64,000 bases of DNA, from positions 26,472,050 to 26,536,049 of the forward strand of contig CM067350.1 in NCBI GenBank assembly GCA_034190875.2. Direction: 5' to 3'. Made by a program: the position numbers and the translations under genes. How positions within the stretch are numbered: the stretch's first letter is position 1; every line of letters begins with the position of its first letter. The notes under the pieces are model-generated. The model saw nothing but the letters and a program-made list of their open reading frames with translations. It had not been told where the DNA came from and ran no database searches. Positions 28,697 to 41,156 of the stretch are shown here, one piece after another. The DNA comes from Urechis unicinctus (lineage: Eukaryota > Annelida > Polychaeta > Xenopneusta > Urechidae).

Positions 28697-28912
<216 letters not shown>

Positions 28913-29584
28913 CGGCATTTAATCTTAAGCTACAATGCCATTCTATGGCACCATAACATTAAAGCCAATGCACCAATTGCTCTTCTTTCTTTATCAGATA
29001 TCTATCACTTTGTTTCTTAGCTATATGATACATTAGTACTAATTGTATAAGACAAAAGCCGAGCATTATCATTTTCATTCGATTTTGTCCAGACAAGAGA
29101 TTGTCGTTAGGTTGAACGGCTGTGTCAATAATGCAAGTTGGACACTAGATCCTTGATACTGGTGAGTGCAACAGGGAGGGAACTTTAGCTGTGAACACGG
29201 GCTACCAAGTGTACAAGTTAAAGTGCTATCGATCCATAGGGTTTGAAGTACTCTGATCATTTACTCCTATCGAGCACGACGATATGTTCCTTTCAAGTAA
29301 CTAAACGTGCTTAACGAACCCTACTCTACGCACATTGTGATCATGGTTGGGCTCATAATAATTTATGTATCAATGGCGCTTTGTCAGAGAGATTGTGGCA
29401 TAACTAGTGTTCTGCTATTGGTATTTCAGGTCGAATTGTTGCCATGATTACATTCACTCATCAGATTCAAACGAGCGGAGATTATTTGCACATCATCTAT
29501 CATCTGTCAGATGTTTCACCGTCCAGCCTCGCCAGACCTATCATCGCATGTTATGGAGTAGGGTAATGATCACAGCGGCTTGTT

Positions 29585-29945
29585 TTGTGCTAAGGTCATA
29601 CGTAATATGGAATGGCTTTCCAGTTGTGTGAACCATTAGTATTGCGCACATATGGAACATACACGTCAGTGAAAGCTATTGCTGCAGATATCACATATCA
29701 GTATTCCGTTTGTGGTTAAAATGTGACTCGTACTTACATGTTTGATTCTCGTGTCGTTTTTATTCACCTTTTGGGGATGCAATCGGGTATCATCCAAAAA
29801 CACCGTATCTATCTCATCATGAAGTCAAATGCAGCAAACCTTACCAAAGGCGCTGTAAAAGAGAGGATCAATTTGATTGACGTCCCATCTAATTATCTGA
29901 TTTCTCTCCTAAGGCCATTGCGAAATACCCATATAAGCAGTATGT
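29585..29945 (+). repeat. Module D long form, copy at 29.6 kb
   Basis: Collinear with 37590-37940 at roughly 87% by eye. It includes GCAGATATCACATATCAGT, CTCGTACTTACATGTTTGAT and GGCGCTGTAAAAGAGAGGA. The ATG that opens a possible signal peptide in the 37.7 kb copy is followed here by TGA, so that frame is closed. The last part (29849-29928) has only one difference from its partner. Confidence 0.85.
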
Positions 29946-29999
29946 ACATATAACCACGCCACTACGTTTATTCATGCTGATGTACTCAATGACTATGTC

Positions 30000-30450
30000 C
30001 TATGACACCCTGGTTCTCACTATTAGAAGACCACGTCCGAAATAACGCTTTCAGCTTATCCTTGCTAGACGTATGGCATGTGCTTTTGAATATCCGTCCC
30101 CATGGCATCAAGCAATCAGAGCTCCAAGGTGACTGCGCTCCCTCGCAGAATGAATGGGACGAGTACTTCGTTAGTGCGCCGCCGTGAACGCTTCTCTTGC
30201 TTCTCATTACTACGATATGTAGCCATTATTTTAGGGAGGATTACAGCACAATAAGTTGCTGTAAATCTAAATCCAGCATGACATTCATTTGTGTAGTGTC
30301 GGCTTTTTGAGGAGCACGTCGTGAGGATAATACTCTCTGATTCTCTCCTGGTCGGTCTGTCTGGTCACGAAAAGTACGTTTGAATGAAAATTGTTTACAA
30401 ACAATAGGGATTTTGTTATGAATAAGCACGCCATTGACTATGGCTTTGAT
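30000..30450 (+). repeat. Module A, copy 3
   Basis: Follows module D directly and lacks the GCCCTTTATGCGC linker seen before copies 2 and 4. It has AATAACGCTTTCAGCTTATC and GCGCCGCCGTGAACGCTTCT, and an internal deletion after the AGAATGAATGG word. The next 0.8 kb (30450-31210) is collinear with 20810-21370. Confidence 0.85.
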
Positions 30451-31204
30451 GACCCGTCGCGTTCATGGTTAGTGATTGATGCAACAATATGCAGTTCACT
30501 CAAGTTCGCCACCGTGACCTGCTAATAATGCGTAATGGATGAATGAGACTTAACTATTCTGAAGTTAGCCACCCACCTCAGCTGAGTGCAGTTGTTATAA
30601 GAAGCTAACCAATAATTAAAGACCCACGAGATACGACCAATACTAATGGCGACTCTAAACTCAGAAACGTGCCTTATACATTTTGTCAAAAACATGTTGA
30701 GAATTGACGCCATAGTTGTACCTGTGCCAAGCAAATAATAAGCTTGTATATAGGCGATGACTGATGCCATAATCACCACAAACCTAGCTTAACATGCTAG
30801 TATTACCGTTAAGCTATTAGCAGTACAGTGGGTGGATTAACATCTAGACCATGTGAAAGATAAGGCTAAGACGTTTTGGGAAGCTGCCTTCATACTACGA
30901 ATAAATCCTTTAAATAAGAAGCTGAATACAGAAAATTTTGGTGAACATTCCCATTTAATTTTGTCAATTTCAAAAGAATGATAGCACGTATCTTTCAAAG
31001 CCTATTGTCTGACTATGTGCATTAATTTGCTCCGGATGTTTGTTCTTTATAAATATAGCTCGAGCGCGAATTTTTTACTGTTTAATTAAGTTGTACATTA
31101 GTGTTTGAGTTAAGTATAAATGTTCAGAATGTCAATATATCTAATTGGGTATGTTAGCGCCTTTGATGCAGGAACCCCGTCCTATGGCCGATACTAGCTG
31201 ATTC

Positions 31205-31430
31205 TCACATAGTCTAATGGATCTACGGCGTCCTAATATAACCACTCTACAGAGATACGTGGTACCGTCATTCATGTATTTAGTTGTGTAAGCTCTCCAT
31301 TTCTTTTCGAGACCTAACAAAGATGGAATTCGTAATTGCGCCCCGATAAGTACCCGCGGCTACTAGATGACAGATTAATGTAGCGTCACTCTGATAGATC
31401 ATATTCCAGCTCGGCTTCACTCAAAGCATA
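31205..31430 (+). repeat. Module B, copy 2 (truncated)
   Basis: Has GGATCTACGGCGTCCTAATA, GTACCGTCATTCATGTATTT, GGAATTCGTAATTGCGCC and ACCCGCGGC. It then jumps to AGATTAATGTAGCGTCACTC, so the middle part is deleted. Confidence 0.8.
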
Positions 31431-32840
31431 AACTGTAGAACGAATATTCATAACATTTACTGATGACATTAATCAAATTGCGCATGAAACTACCCGCGAG
31501 ACAGTGGCGTTACATCTTATTTTGTTATGAGAATGAGTTCTTCTTCATAGCACTTGCATCAGATGGGGTACGTTTCTGTCAAACCATCACTCCAACTGTT
31601 GTGCATTGTTATCAAACTGTTTTCATTTCTTGCAGGTCGTGGGTATTTGACTTTGTTTGCGTCAAGTATGACGTCACTATTCGATGTCATGGGGTACATG
31701 GTAGCATACTAATCAAGCGTCGCAATAGATATCAAACTTGTGATATTATGTCATCATAAGCCCATATTCGCCGCCTAGGTAATGTGGTTCTTGATGTCAT
31801 TTTGAGGTAGCCACATCACTGATTGGAGTGATATGCACGTATTACGGCATTACTTAACTTGTTTCTATGGCACCTATCGGGACACGAGCTTGTGTGGGGT
31901 GATGGGGTCATAGTTATGTAATGGAACGCAATTTTAACATCACATATCAACATACATGATTAATGCGGGATAAGTGGTGATCTGTGCTCTGTTGACAGCA
32001 ACATTACACAAGTGAACAGTCTGAATGGGTTCAACTTGATAGAGTCTGCCCGACCTCTCTTTGTAACAACCCCCGTGGTCTATGAACTTAATATAAAGTA
32101 GCACTTTTTTTGTGTACGATCAACACCAAGCCTTCTTTCTATATTCATGTACAAGTTTCAGTTTGTCTCGGTCAACCACTTGTCATGAGAATCATTAAAT
32201 GTCTGTGATTGCATTATGCCCCAGTACAACTAAAATCAAACCATCAAAGGTCTTCCAACGGCAATACACGGTACAGTTAGTATGTAATGATGTTATTGAT
32301 AGTAACATAACCAGATTAGTTATGCAGGCTATCTGTCGAAGTAAGGCAGGTGGTGGATGAGTAGAACATAATTTTTGCTGTTACAACATACCATACTCTC
32401 GCTATATACCTGAATATTGGACGGAGTGTTACTATAAGTAATGCATCTAATCAAGCACAATTTGGAGCAATACATTTAGTGAGCATAGGATGAATTAATC
32501 GTAATCGCCCAATATTATCCCAATTCCAGTCGCTAGAGACACCTGTCACTTGGCTATAAGACTATCCGAAAAACAAAACAGACACATCTCTTCATAAATG
32601 TCTACTTCCCTTTGGTTTGTTCATAGCCATCTTAGCGTGTACGATTGCTATATTAAACCTAAATGTGCTATTTCATACTACATCACCATGATATTAAAGT
32701 CCATATACTATGTCTTTTGTCATCAATCAATTTGTTCCTCATTGATGGGGCATCATAATATTGAGACAACTGAGGGTACGGTGATTGATTGTATCAGCGC
32801 AAACCTGAGTGCTATTACAAGAAGTTGTTTTGTTTTGTAT

Positions 32841-32848
32841 GATAAGAG
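32841..32848 (+). repeat. Target-site duplication, left copy
   Basis: GATAAGAG, identical to 33134-33141 on the other side of the CCCGGGGG-ended element. Confidence 0.8.
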
Positions 32849-33133
32849 CCCGGGGGGGGGCACTTGGCCTTATTCTGGATAGGGGTGTGCCGCGGGACCT
32901 CGAAAACCCGTACCCGTCGTACAAGGTCAAAATGGTCAAAAACATACCCCGTCGTACAAGGTATTATGCAAATGTATAACCCGTCGTACAGATTGAAGCT
33001 GAAAAACATACCCCGTCGTACAAGAATGAGGTCACAAAACCCGTCGTACAAGTCGAGAGGCCGAAAAAGCATACCCCGTCGCGCGGCACATATATACTGC
33101 CTCTATACACTTAAGTGCCCCCCCCCCCCCGGG
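32849..33133. mobile_element. 285-bp MITE, hAT-like, CCCGGGGG terminal inverted repeats
   Basis: The left end is CCC, a run of nine G, then CACTT. The right end is AAGTG, a run of thirteen C, then GGG, so the ends are inverted repeats that differ only in run length. An 8-bp target-site duplication (GATAAGAG) flanks it, the length typical of hAT transposases. Inside, the word CCCGTCGTACAAG recurs about five times at roughly 30-45 bp spacing, joined by purine-rich spacers such as GGTCAAAATGGTCAAAAACA. There is no transposase frame, so it is non-autonomous. Its left flank matches the 23.66-23.73 kb paralogue and its right flank the 25.16 kb paralogue, so about 1.4 kb present in that unit is absent here. 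Confidence 0.85.
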
Positions 33134-33141
33134 GATAAGAG
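33134..33141 (+). repeat. Target-site duplication, right copy
   Basis: GATAAGAG, pairing with 32841-32848. Confidence 0.8.
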
Positions 33142-33299
33142 GTAATTCTGCCCTTTATGCGCTCATTCCCCTCCGCTGCTATCAGTTAGGTATCCCAAAC
33201 TTGTGATAATAAGGATGAATGCCACATGTGGCTTAAAAGGAATAAATAAGCAATGGAAGCATGTAATCGTGATCTGATTACATTTGTCTGCATAACATC

Positions 33300-33860
33300 A
33301 CGGCCTATAAAGCAAACCTTCGTTTCGCAACGCCCTCGTTCTCACCAGTGTAACACCACGCCCGTATGCTTTGAAAGCAAGATAACGGTGTATTCCCATG
33401 ACTGGTAAGTAGAGTGGAATAACGGTTTCAGCTCTTCCTTACTAGACGCATAGTATGTGCTTATGAATATCTATCCCCATCGCATCAAGAGGTCAGAGCG
33501 GCAAGGCGACTGCGTTCTTTTACAGATTAAATGGTCTGCGGGGACGAGTAATTCGTTAGTTCAGCGCCGTGGACACTCACTACTACGATATGTAGCCATT
33601 ATGGCCATTATGTGAGGGAGGATTGCCACACAAGAAGACGAAGGCGAAAAAGATGGGGTCATACTGTTCAATCGATTGCTTTAAATCTAAATCTAGCATG
33701 ACATGTCCGATTGCATCCGACAAAGGGTTCTGAGTGTTGTGAGGGCTTGTTTATGAGCATGTTGTGGACATAATCACCACTGGCTCTCTCCTGGTTGGTC
33801 TTCTGTGTTTCATATTGGTCCCAAAAGGTACATAAGGTGTTTCGAACAGATGAAGCTTTC
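33300..33860 (+). repeat. Module A, copy 4
   Basis: Carries AATAACGGTTTCAGCTCTTC and CGCATCAAGAGGTCAGAG, and a small ATGGCCATT duplication near 33600. It is nearest to copy 2. Confidence 0.85.
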
Positions 33861-34302
33861 TAACAAAAAATGAGCATCGTTATGAACTACCCTTGTCATG
33901 TAGATGCGTATTAACCTCAATCAAATCTGCGTTTGATGCAACAATGTAGGATCAAGTTCACATACGTACGCCAACATGACTTGTTACAACCCAATAAATA
34001 ATTATCTTTCGCTGAATACATCTGTGTTCTAAGACTTAGATTGCAATTTCTATGAGTAGCCACTTAATAGTTCAAGTCGCATGAGCTATGACCAACCCTA
34101 GTTGCAACGTCTCACTGGCTGACAACATTACTATTCTGTAAAATACATGCACGTGCATAACTCCCCATATATGGTATATATTATTATCATTAAAGAATGA
34201 TTCTAAGGGTGAGTCCAATCGTCTAACAAAGTAGTGATTCGTCATTCCGCATTGATTAATTCCTAAGATCAAGAAAGCACGTATGTTCTTAGGTGGCATG
34301 TT

Positions 34303-34690
34303 ATAAAGTTTCACAGCCTTCCAAGGCAGTTGATGTGCGCTTGTCCCCTTTACCCTGTCGAGTGAATGAGTACCGTTCGATGATGTTTTTAATGTGTGTA
34401 AGTATCACAGGATGAAATGGCCTCACGTTTAAATTCATTGCCGATGTTTGTAGGCCATACTTCAGCATGGCTTGATGCCAGTGCCCCGTTTACAGTGATT
34501 TACTCGTTTATGACATCAGAATGCTATAACAATATGCATTCGAGGACTAACATGTAAATCTCCTGAACCCACATTCCCAGACCAGAGTGGTCATAATTCA
34601 TACTGTCTTTACCACACCGTTCTTCTTCTGTCTCCTAGTCCCTTAACTAAACAGATAAAATCACACTCCGACCGGCTAAGCTTTAGACCT
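34303..34690 (+). repeat. Module B second half plus linker, partner of 25975-26340
   Basis: Includes AATGAGTACCGTTCGATGAT, GGCTTGATGCCAGTGCCC and CAATATGCATTCGAGGACTA. Confidence 0.85.
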
Positions 34691-35089
34691 TGGAACTCTC
34701 AAGAACATGCGATGGAATCCGATGAAGTACCGCACTGTTGCTGATCCCGTTCATGTATAACGACACAAATAAAGCAATATTTCATCTGTTGCAAGATATA
34801 AGCCCGTTCGTACATAATCCAAGGTCCTGTGTGTTGTCAGTTATCACTGCAAACCAATGATTTAGCCAGCGACAGCGTTGGATGACTTCTTGTACGCAAA
34901 ACGGGTGTTGGTGGGCGAAGTCACATGGTCATTATGTGAAAGCAGCAGCCGATTTTTCATCGTACAGAGCGAGCTTGAATAACACAATAACTGCAAATAG
35001 AGCATACTTCCTGTGAACCACTAAAAACACCACCTCTTAAATTATCCACCCACACTTCACGCACGATTAGGTGACTACGCCCTGTCAGA

Positions 35090-35525
35090 AGATAGCTTCA
35101 CGTTTTTTATAGTTTTCTTATCTCAGCCGTCAGGACGCCGTGTTGATCTGCAGTATCATAATCGAATCGTCCTCTCGTAACACCGTAGGCGAGTGATGGC
35201 ACTTCATTTGTTTTTCCATCTGATATGCGATGTAGCAGCTAACAAATTCCTCCTTATGAAAAAGGTGGTGTGGATGTTTATGCTCTCAGTAATCATTCTG
35301 ACAAGACAGAACATCAGGATATATCTAAACGATCCTTTAATGTGTCTAGTTGCCAATCGGACGTCGAATTCTTCATTCCCCTACTCTTAATGATAGGTGT
35401 TCTCTACGTGTTCCCCAAACAGTCACCTTCCTATCACAAAGCAGACGCTTATCAAGCAGTGTTTCTCTGTACAATGCCCTACAAAGCAAAACGTTCTTTA
35501 ATCATAGCGCTTCCATGAATTCATA
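35090..35525 (+). repeat. Module C, copy 3
   Basis: Carries GTATCATAATCGAATCGTCC, TGGCACTTCATTTG and TTCCTATCACAAAGCAGACG, and ends CTACAAAGCAAAACGTTCTT. A following linker (35640-36000) is collinear with 27590-28690 but has lost about 0.7 kb. Confidence 0.85.
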
Positions 35526-36539
35526 AAATCAGACCGTTTTCAAATTATCTGTGGGAAAATAGAAGTACGCAGATTAATATCTCTTGCCAAGAGCTATTTG
35601 CAACATGAATGCTTGTTTAGATAATTAAACAATACAGGCTGTAACAAAATCTCTCACTGCGATTTCATAAGGCGTAGGTTATATTGTCCATTTATGATTT
35701 TACCTACATGTTCCTGTCAGGTATATACTTGGCTTCATCATCAATGTCGACCAGTGGTGGTGGTGCTTCATGACATGCCACAGACATCCCACATTTGATA
35801 ACACTTGAACTAAAGAATATAACAATACAGAGTATTTAACGACACTTTGACCGAACTATGGATGATTGACACCCTACAACAACAACATCAAATTAATATT
35901 TGGCCATGTTCCAAACTGTATACGTCGTTCAGATTTGATAATACACGCGCTATATCGAATGACCATACTCAGCCACTTATTTCTGAAATTCTACTATGGT
36001 CTCCCATTAGCCTTGTTTCCGTAAAACAACCACCAGCTTTCTCTCTTGCTTTTTCGTGAATAAATGCAAAGAGGACAATACATATCCAATTATGCAATGA
36101 TTTTTCTTTTCTTATCAAATAGATAATTCATATGATTTGTCACTTATTTAACATTTAAATAAAGTTTGCCTACAATGTTTATGCACGGGAGAAAGAGAAA
36201 TTGCCTATCATTCCACAGTAACCTGACAAATAGCGATAATCACTTTTCAGTTAGTGCAAACATGAGTGTGTGCAGATGAGGTCTGGGCCTGTGACAGTCT
36301 TCAGTCACAAGAGTGTTTCCATGCATGTTACAGTTATAGCATATTTTGTCACACTTCCTGGTTTATGTGACCTGCCAGTTGTCTGCCAGCTTCTATATTT
36401 TTTTGAGCGAGAGTCCCGAAACTAGAGAAGGATAAAATATGCATCTGTCACGTGTCTGATTCCCGACTGTACCGCACCTCTCTAATATGTTATGTCACGA
36501 TAATAAAAGTAGGTAATAATTTCGTCAGCAAACTGTATT

Positions 36540-37530
36540 TACAGCCAGCCTGGTTAGCGCTCTCTGGAGGGTTATGGTGTATTCTAAGAACATGATAGAT
36601 ATCTAGCTCTGGTACACCTGTGGGTTGCTTGGTCTGATTAGAGTAGTTGCAGAAATTAAATATGCCTTACCTGACGAGCTCTTCTCTTGATTGTCAGGTG
36701 AAATAACATGGGTATTCTAGTATTCTTATAGTAATGCGGCCTGTTACCTACATCGACACATTTGTATCACAGATCTTACTTATTAGCCTTGAGTAGGTTA
36801 GGACGGGTGTCAGACGAACCAAACTTGTCTCATTGATCGCGGAGGCGACGCAAATTCTGCAAAACCGCACAAAAACACAAATGTTATGATGGATGAAAAT
36901 TGCCTCCCAGAACTGTGATGTGATTACAGCTGTTCAATGGTCTGAATATACTTTTTGGGCTCTCAAGTTGCTAAATAGTGTTACTTAGTTGCATTGGATA
37001 TTCCTCACAAAAGAGCTAGGTTGCAATGCAAACCTAGCAGGCATAGTTAAGTCCATGCCATGTTGGCGAGTAAATCAGTAGATTGCCACTGTTGGCTTAG
37101 TGCTTTCCTACTTCACATGTGCGTCTGTATACATGCATTACCAGGACAATATATTATTTTACTCCATCACCTTGAGATACCCTTGAGAAAATAATGCAGG
37201 ACTGCTACCAGATCTACCTTGCCTCATGTAAGGAGAGATAATACAACTATACAAAACCTCATCACATTTGAACAATCTGTTATTGATAACTGTGATTGCC
37301 TGCGTCGGCTCCTCTGTCTGACGTGCAAAAGCACAGCCCGCGTTATTTCGTTGTCATGAATGCAACACCATACAACCGACGGTCATTTACGCAGAGCACG
37401 CTTTGTCATTTGGGAGAAGAATCAAGAAAATTTACAGTTGCTAACGATGCACTGGAGTCATTCCTTCTGTTGTTGACTACTAACTACACCCATTATATGT
37501 TCACCTTGAACATATTGACATAATTTTGCT
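36540..37530 (+). repeat. Linker V/W of the duplication family
   Basis: CTGGTACACCTGTGGGTTGC and the following GTCTGATTAGAGTAG match 48.13 and 59.45 kb. ATGAATGCAACACCATACAA and GAGCACGCTTTGTCAT match 63.22-63.28 kb. Two module D cores lie inside (about 36785 and 37170). No gene seen. Confidence 0.75.
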
Positions 37531-37690
37531 GCTATAGCAACTTACCCGTTTAAGCGATGCTATGCTGTTACGCTGCACACTTTTCTAGTTATGATTTGTG
37601 ATAAGGTCATACATCTCATGGAATGGATTTCCAATTGTGTGGAACCATTAGTATTGTGCACATCTGAATCATACGCGTCGTTGAAAGCTA

Positions 37691-38014
37691 ATGTTGCAGA
37701 TATCACATATCAGTGTTCTATTTCCGTTTTTGGTTAAAATGTTACTCGTACTTACATGTTTGATTCTCGGGTCGTTTTCATTTACCTCTGGGGGATGTAA
37801 TCTGGTATCGTACAAAACACCGTACCTATCTCATCATGGAGTCAGATGCAGCAAAGGCGCTGTAAAAGAGAGGACCAATTTGATTGACGTCCCATCTAAT
37901 TATCTGATTTCTCTCCTAAGGCCATTGCGAAATAGCTATAAAGGGTTACATACAGTATGTACATACAACTACGCCGCTTCATTTCTTCGTGCTGATGTAC
38001 TCGGTGACAATTAA
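37691..38014 (+). CDS. Possible small secreted-protein frame in module D
   Basis: A 107-codon ATG frame. An internal Met (codon 17) starts MLLVLTCLILGSFSFTSG, a good-looking hydrophobic signal segment with small residues at a possible cleavage site, followed by about 73 residues with three Cys. The 29.6 kb paralogue has a stop directly after that Met and loses the frame. The 43.8 and 53.3 kb paralogues are not open. A 26-codon stretch (GAVKER to PLRN) is almost unchanged between the 29.8 and 37.8 kb copies. With only one intact copy and no recognised family, this may be a real but young gene, a dying gene or chance. Confidence 0.2.
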   Translation: MLQISHISVLFPFLVKMLLVLTCLILGSFSFTSGGCNLVSYKTPYLSHHGVRCSKGAVKERTNLIDVPSNYLISLLRPLRNSYKGLHTVCTYNYAASFLRADVLGDN

Positions 38015-38240
38015 AGTTTAACTAAAATCGTTCCCTGGGAATTCACTCGTCACGTAAGTTGTTCAGTTACCATGCATATATTACTATCAATACGCCATTG
38101 CAATGAATTTCTAAGATCAGTCCTTATGTTTTATGTGAAGAGGTGTATGTGCAGCAGAAACCGTGTTTAAGTAATATTGGTAATGGCAGAGTGGTTGTGA
38201 TAATTTTTATCACGTTCTCATCTATTTTATATACTGTTGT
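37990..38240 (+). repeat. Linker Y of the duplication family
   Basis: AGTTTAACTAAAATCGTTCC, TCACTCGTCACG and TTTATGTGAAGAGGTGTA recur at 53600-53770, and in a diverged form at 24650-24800. Confidence 0.8.
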
Positions 38241-39084
38241 TGTTGTTGTCACTGAATGTTGCTGTAAAGCACATACTTGGCTTCAATATAAATGTCCTAC
38301 ATTCACCTACTTTTTGTAGGTGCTTTACGATTATTGCATGAAAGGTCAACTGAAACTATATATCTGTGGTACAAATTTTGTGGAGTAGGGTGGCTGCCCG
38401 TCTGACATTCGTGAGAAGCACGATATTTGCTGGTAACTGTAGTGGCTTTCAAATGTAAGCAAGCAAATAGTTCATCCCTGAAGCCACACGAACAGTTGTT
38501 TTTATAAGCAGAAGAGACCAATATGCTGGTTTGAGTCAAAGCGTCACTATTGCGATTACTCCAATGCTTTAACCAAGTGCAGTGTATGGTTGACCACCAT
38601 TAACTACGTGTCAAAGCTGATATGTTTGTTAAGATTGCATCCCCCAGTATTTTATCTCACCGCTACTCCAGTGAACACCTCATTGCATAGCACACTGGTA
38701 AACAAAGATCTACCCGAGTTGCGATCAGGATTTTACAACTTCATTTCCTAGAAGTAATTACACCCTTGATTAGCCACTTCCCTCTCGATGCTCTCAATGA
38801 CGTATTCTCTGCTTTCAAATAAAGGATTGAGGTCTCATATTGTTTTCCTTGATGAACTGTGGCATGTGTACAAACATGCAATTAATATACTCACTTCCTT
38901 CAATACATTTATTTTGCTTGCAAAAGGTATTCACATTGTTAAATATGTTTAAATGTATATCTATGTAATGATTGCACCGACTATGATCGTGTATAAATCA
39001 GGGCATAGTTTTATTTCGGTGTGACCGTTTCTATTGTACCTGAATAAACATACTATCGAAAAAAACAAACAAATGCAGGATATG

Positions 39085-39660
39085 ATCGCCACGACCGGAT
39101 GTTTTGAAAGCAAGCTATAGGTGTTTTTTCGTTGCTGGCTTCAGCTTGTTCTCGCTAGACGAATATCAAGTACTTCATCAATACATCTGAGCTCCAAGGC
39201 AAACGCGTTGTCTCGCAGATTAAATGGTCTTCAGGGACGAGTAATTCGTTAGTGAAGCGCCATGGACGCTTCTCTGGCCACTCATAACTACAGTATGTAG
39301 CCATTATATGATGGAGGATTAAAGATGACGAAGACGAGAAGGATGGGGTCATACTGTTCAATATTTTTTTGTAAATCTAAATCTAGCATGACAGACCCAG
39401 TTGCACCAAACAAAGGGTCATTTGTGTGGTGTCGGTTTGTGGAGGAGCAAGTTGTGGGGATAATCACTTCTGACTCTCTCCTGGTCGGTCTTTGTGTGTT
39501 CGGTCATGAAAGGTACAAAAATGTTTAAACAGGACATTTTTAAATGAAACTTGTTCACAAACACTGGGCATAATATTAAAAATGTACATGTCATTGCCTG
39601 TAGCGTCATGATCTATCCGATGCGTATCAACCACATCCACTCTCAAGTTCGCTCAAAAAC
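39085..39660 (+). repeat. Module A, copy 5 (most rearranged)
   Basis: Has GGCTTCAGCTTGTTCTCGCT and then lacks the middle of the CGCATCAAGAG region. It keeps CAGATTAAATGGTCTTCAGG, CAAACAAAGGGTCATTTGTG and CTCCTGGTCGGTC. Confidence 0.8.
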
Positions 39661-40439
39661 GCTGCCGTGACTTGCTATAACCTAATAAATAATGAGCTTT
39701 ATAAGAATGTTTCTACTACCTAAAGTTGCAAGTCATCCTAGTGCGTCTGCAACCTGACGCCCACCTCGGCCTACGGGCAGTTCCTAGAAGCAGCCAGGTA
39801 ATAATTTATGTCCCATGAGAAATAACCAATCTTAGCTGCGACTCTAAACACTGGATGACAGTATTACCATTCAGTAAAATAAAAAAGAAATAAGCCTTAT
39901 ACATTTTGCCCTGAGCAACGCCTACCATATTGGATAAAGATTATTATAAACAGGCTGATTACATGGGGGATTTCTGAATATATGAAGTGTTGGCGTCATA
40001 GTGCCGTTGACAAATTGATAACTTGTACTTCATTGACACAACCAAAGTTGACTGATGCACAAAGGTGAGGCTATTATACAATCTCTCTACATATACATTT
40101 TATTCTACATTCTTTGAATCAGACACACAATACCGAAGCTCATGTTGAACACTTCTATTCTAATGAAATCGTTTGATTCGTGTGATCTTTGCATGTCTCG
40201 CAAATGCCAAATATCTGACTACATGCGATGAGGAGATGCAAGCTACAACTGAAAGTCTCCTCCAGTTTTATTCTTATTCCAACACTTGGTTCCATATCAA
40301 TCCCTGTCATTGTTGATATTTTGTTATAAATTTTCGAGTTCGGCGCTATCGTTCAGAATGTCAAAATACCGGATTCGGTATCGTAGCGCTTTTGATAAAG
40401 CGACCCCGTTTTGTGACTTTTGTAACCTGACTCTCATAC

Positions 40440-40810
40440 AGCCTGATGGATATACGGCGTCTTAATAGAATCACCCTACATTGATGTTTGGCACCTTCAC
40501 TCATCTATCTTATTTTGTAAGCTCTTCATTTCCTATGAAGTCTTCCTTAACAAACATGGAATTCGTGATTGCACTATGATTAATACCCGCGGCAGAAGAA
40601 GACTCGGCCGCGTAATATGAAACTAGAACAAGAGAGCATTTATCCCCTCTCACGTGGCCTTGAATATCTGGAAGTGAATCAGTACCGTTTGGTGATGTCA
40701 ATGTGTGTACATATCATAGCATGCCCTGGACTCTCAGTCATCCTATGTCTCCCTTTTCGGGCTCTACTTCAGTATGGCTTGATGTCATTGTCCCGTCTAC
40801 TGTAGTTTGT
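40440..40810 (+). repeat. Module B, copy 3
   Basis: Has GATATACGGCGTCTTAATAG, GGCACCTTCACTCATCTATC, GGAATTCGTGATTGCAC, ATTAATACCCGCGGCAG and GGCTTGATGTCATTGTCC. Confidence 0.85.
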
Positions 40811-40874
40811 GATTAATACGTGAAATGCCAAATTAAGTAATAGTAAATCTAGCAATACTGGGAATATTGGGGAG

Positions 40875-41156
40875 TTGGAATGCTATCATTCGTGGGGAGC
40901 TCAATCTCGCTTTTGCCAATATGTCTTTGCGTACCTGATGTGGTGCGTCAAAGAGATTATAGCTTCTCAACCCAAGCCTCTGTCCAAGAAAATATGCGAA
41001 GACGCCACCGGTGAGGATTTCTCTGATTATTTCGGAGGCACCAAATCTGTAACAGACGACGAGCCCCGAGCCTTTGGATCAACAGTCCCATACGCCTTTG
41101 TTTATTTCATAGTATCGTCACCTGATGACGGGTGTAAATTTCATATAATTTCATAA
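40875..41156 (+). CDS. Unrecognised 93-codon frame in sequence unique to this unit
   Basis: An ATG frame whose central part is protein-like: SKKICEDATGEDFSDYF, then a Gly-Gly-Thr-Lys turn, VTDDEPRAFG and a hydrophobic YAFVYFIV segment before a Cys and the stop. It lies in about 0.7 kb (40850-41530) for which I find no counterpart in the other units, although module B precedes it and a partial module C follows. Its base composition is less AT-rich than its surroundings. It could be an inserted gene or transposon fragment, or an exon (a GGTGAGG donor-like site lies at the ATGEDF codons). I cannot name a family. Confidence 0.25.
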   Translation: MECYHSWGAQSRFCQYVFAYLMWCVKEIIASQPKPLSKKICEDATGEDFSDYFGGTKSVTDDEPRAFGSTVPYAFVYFIVSSPDDGCKFHIIS

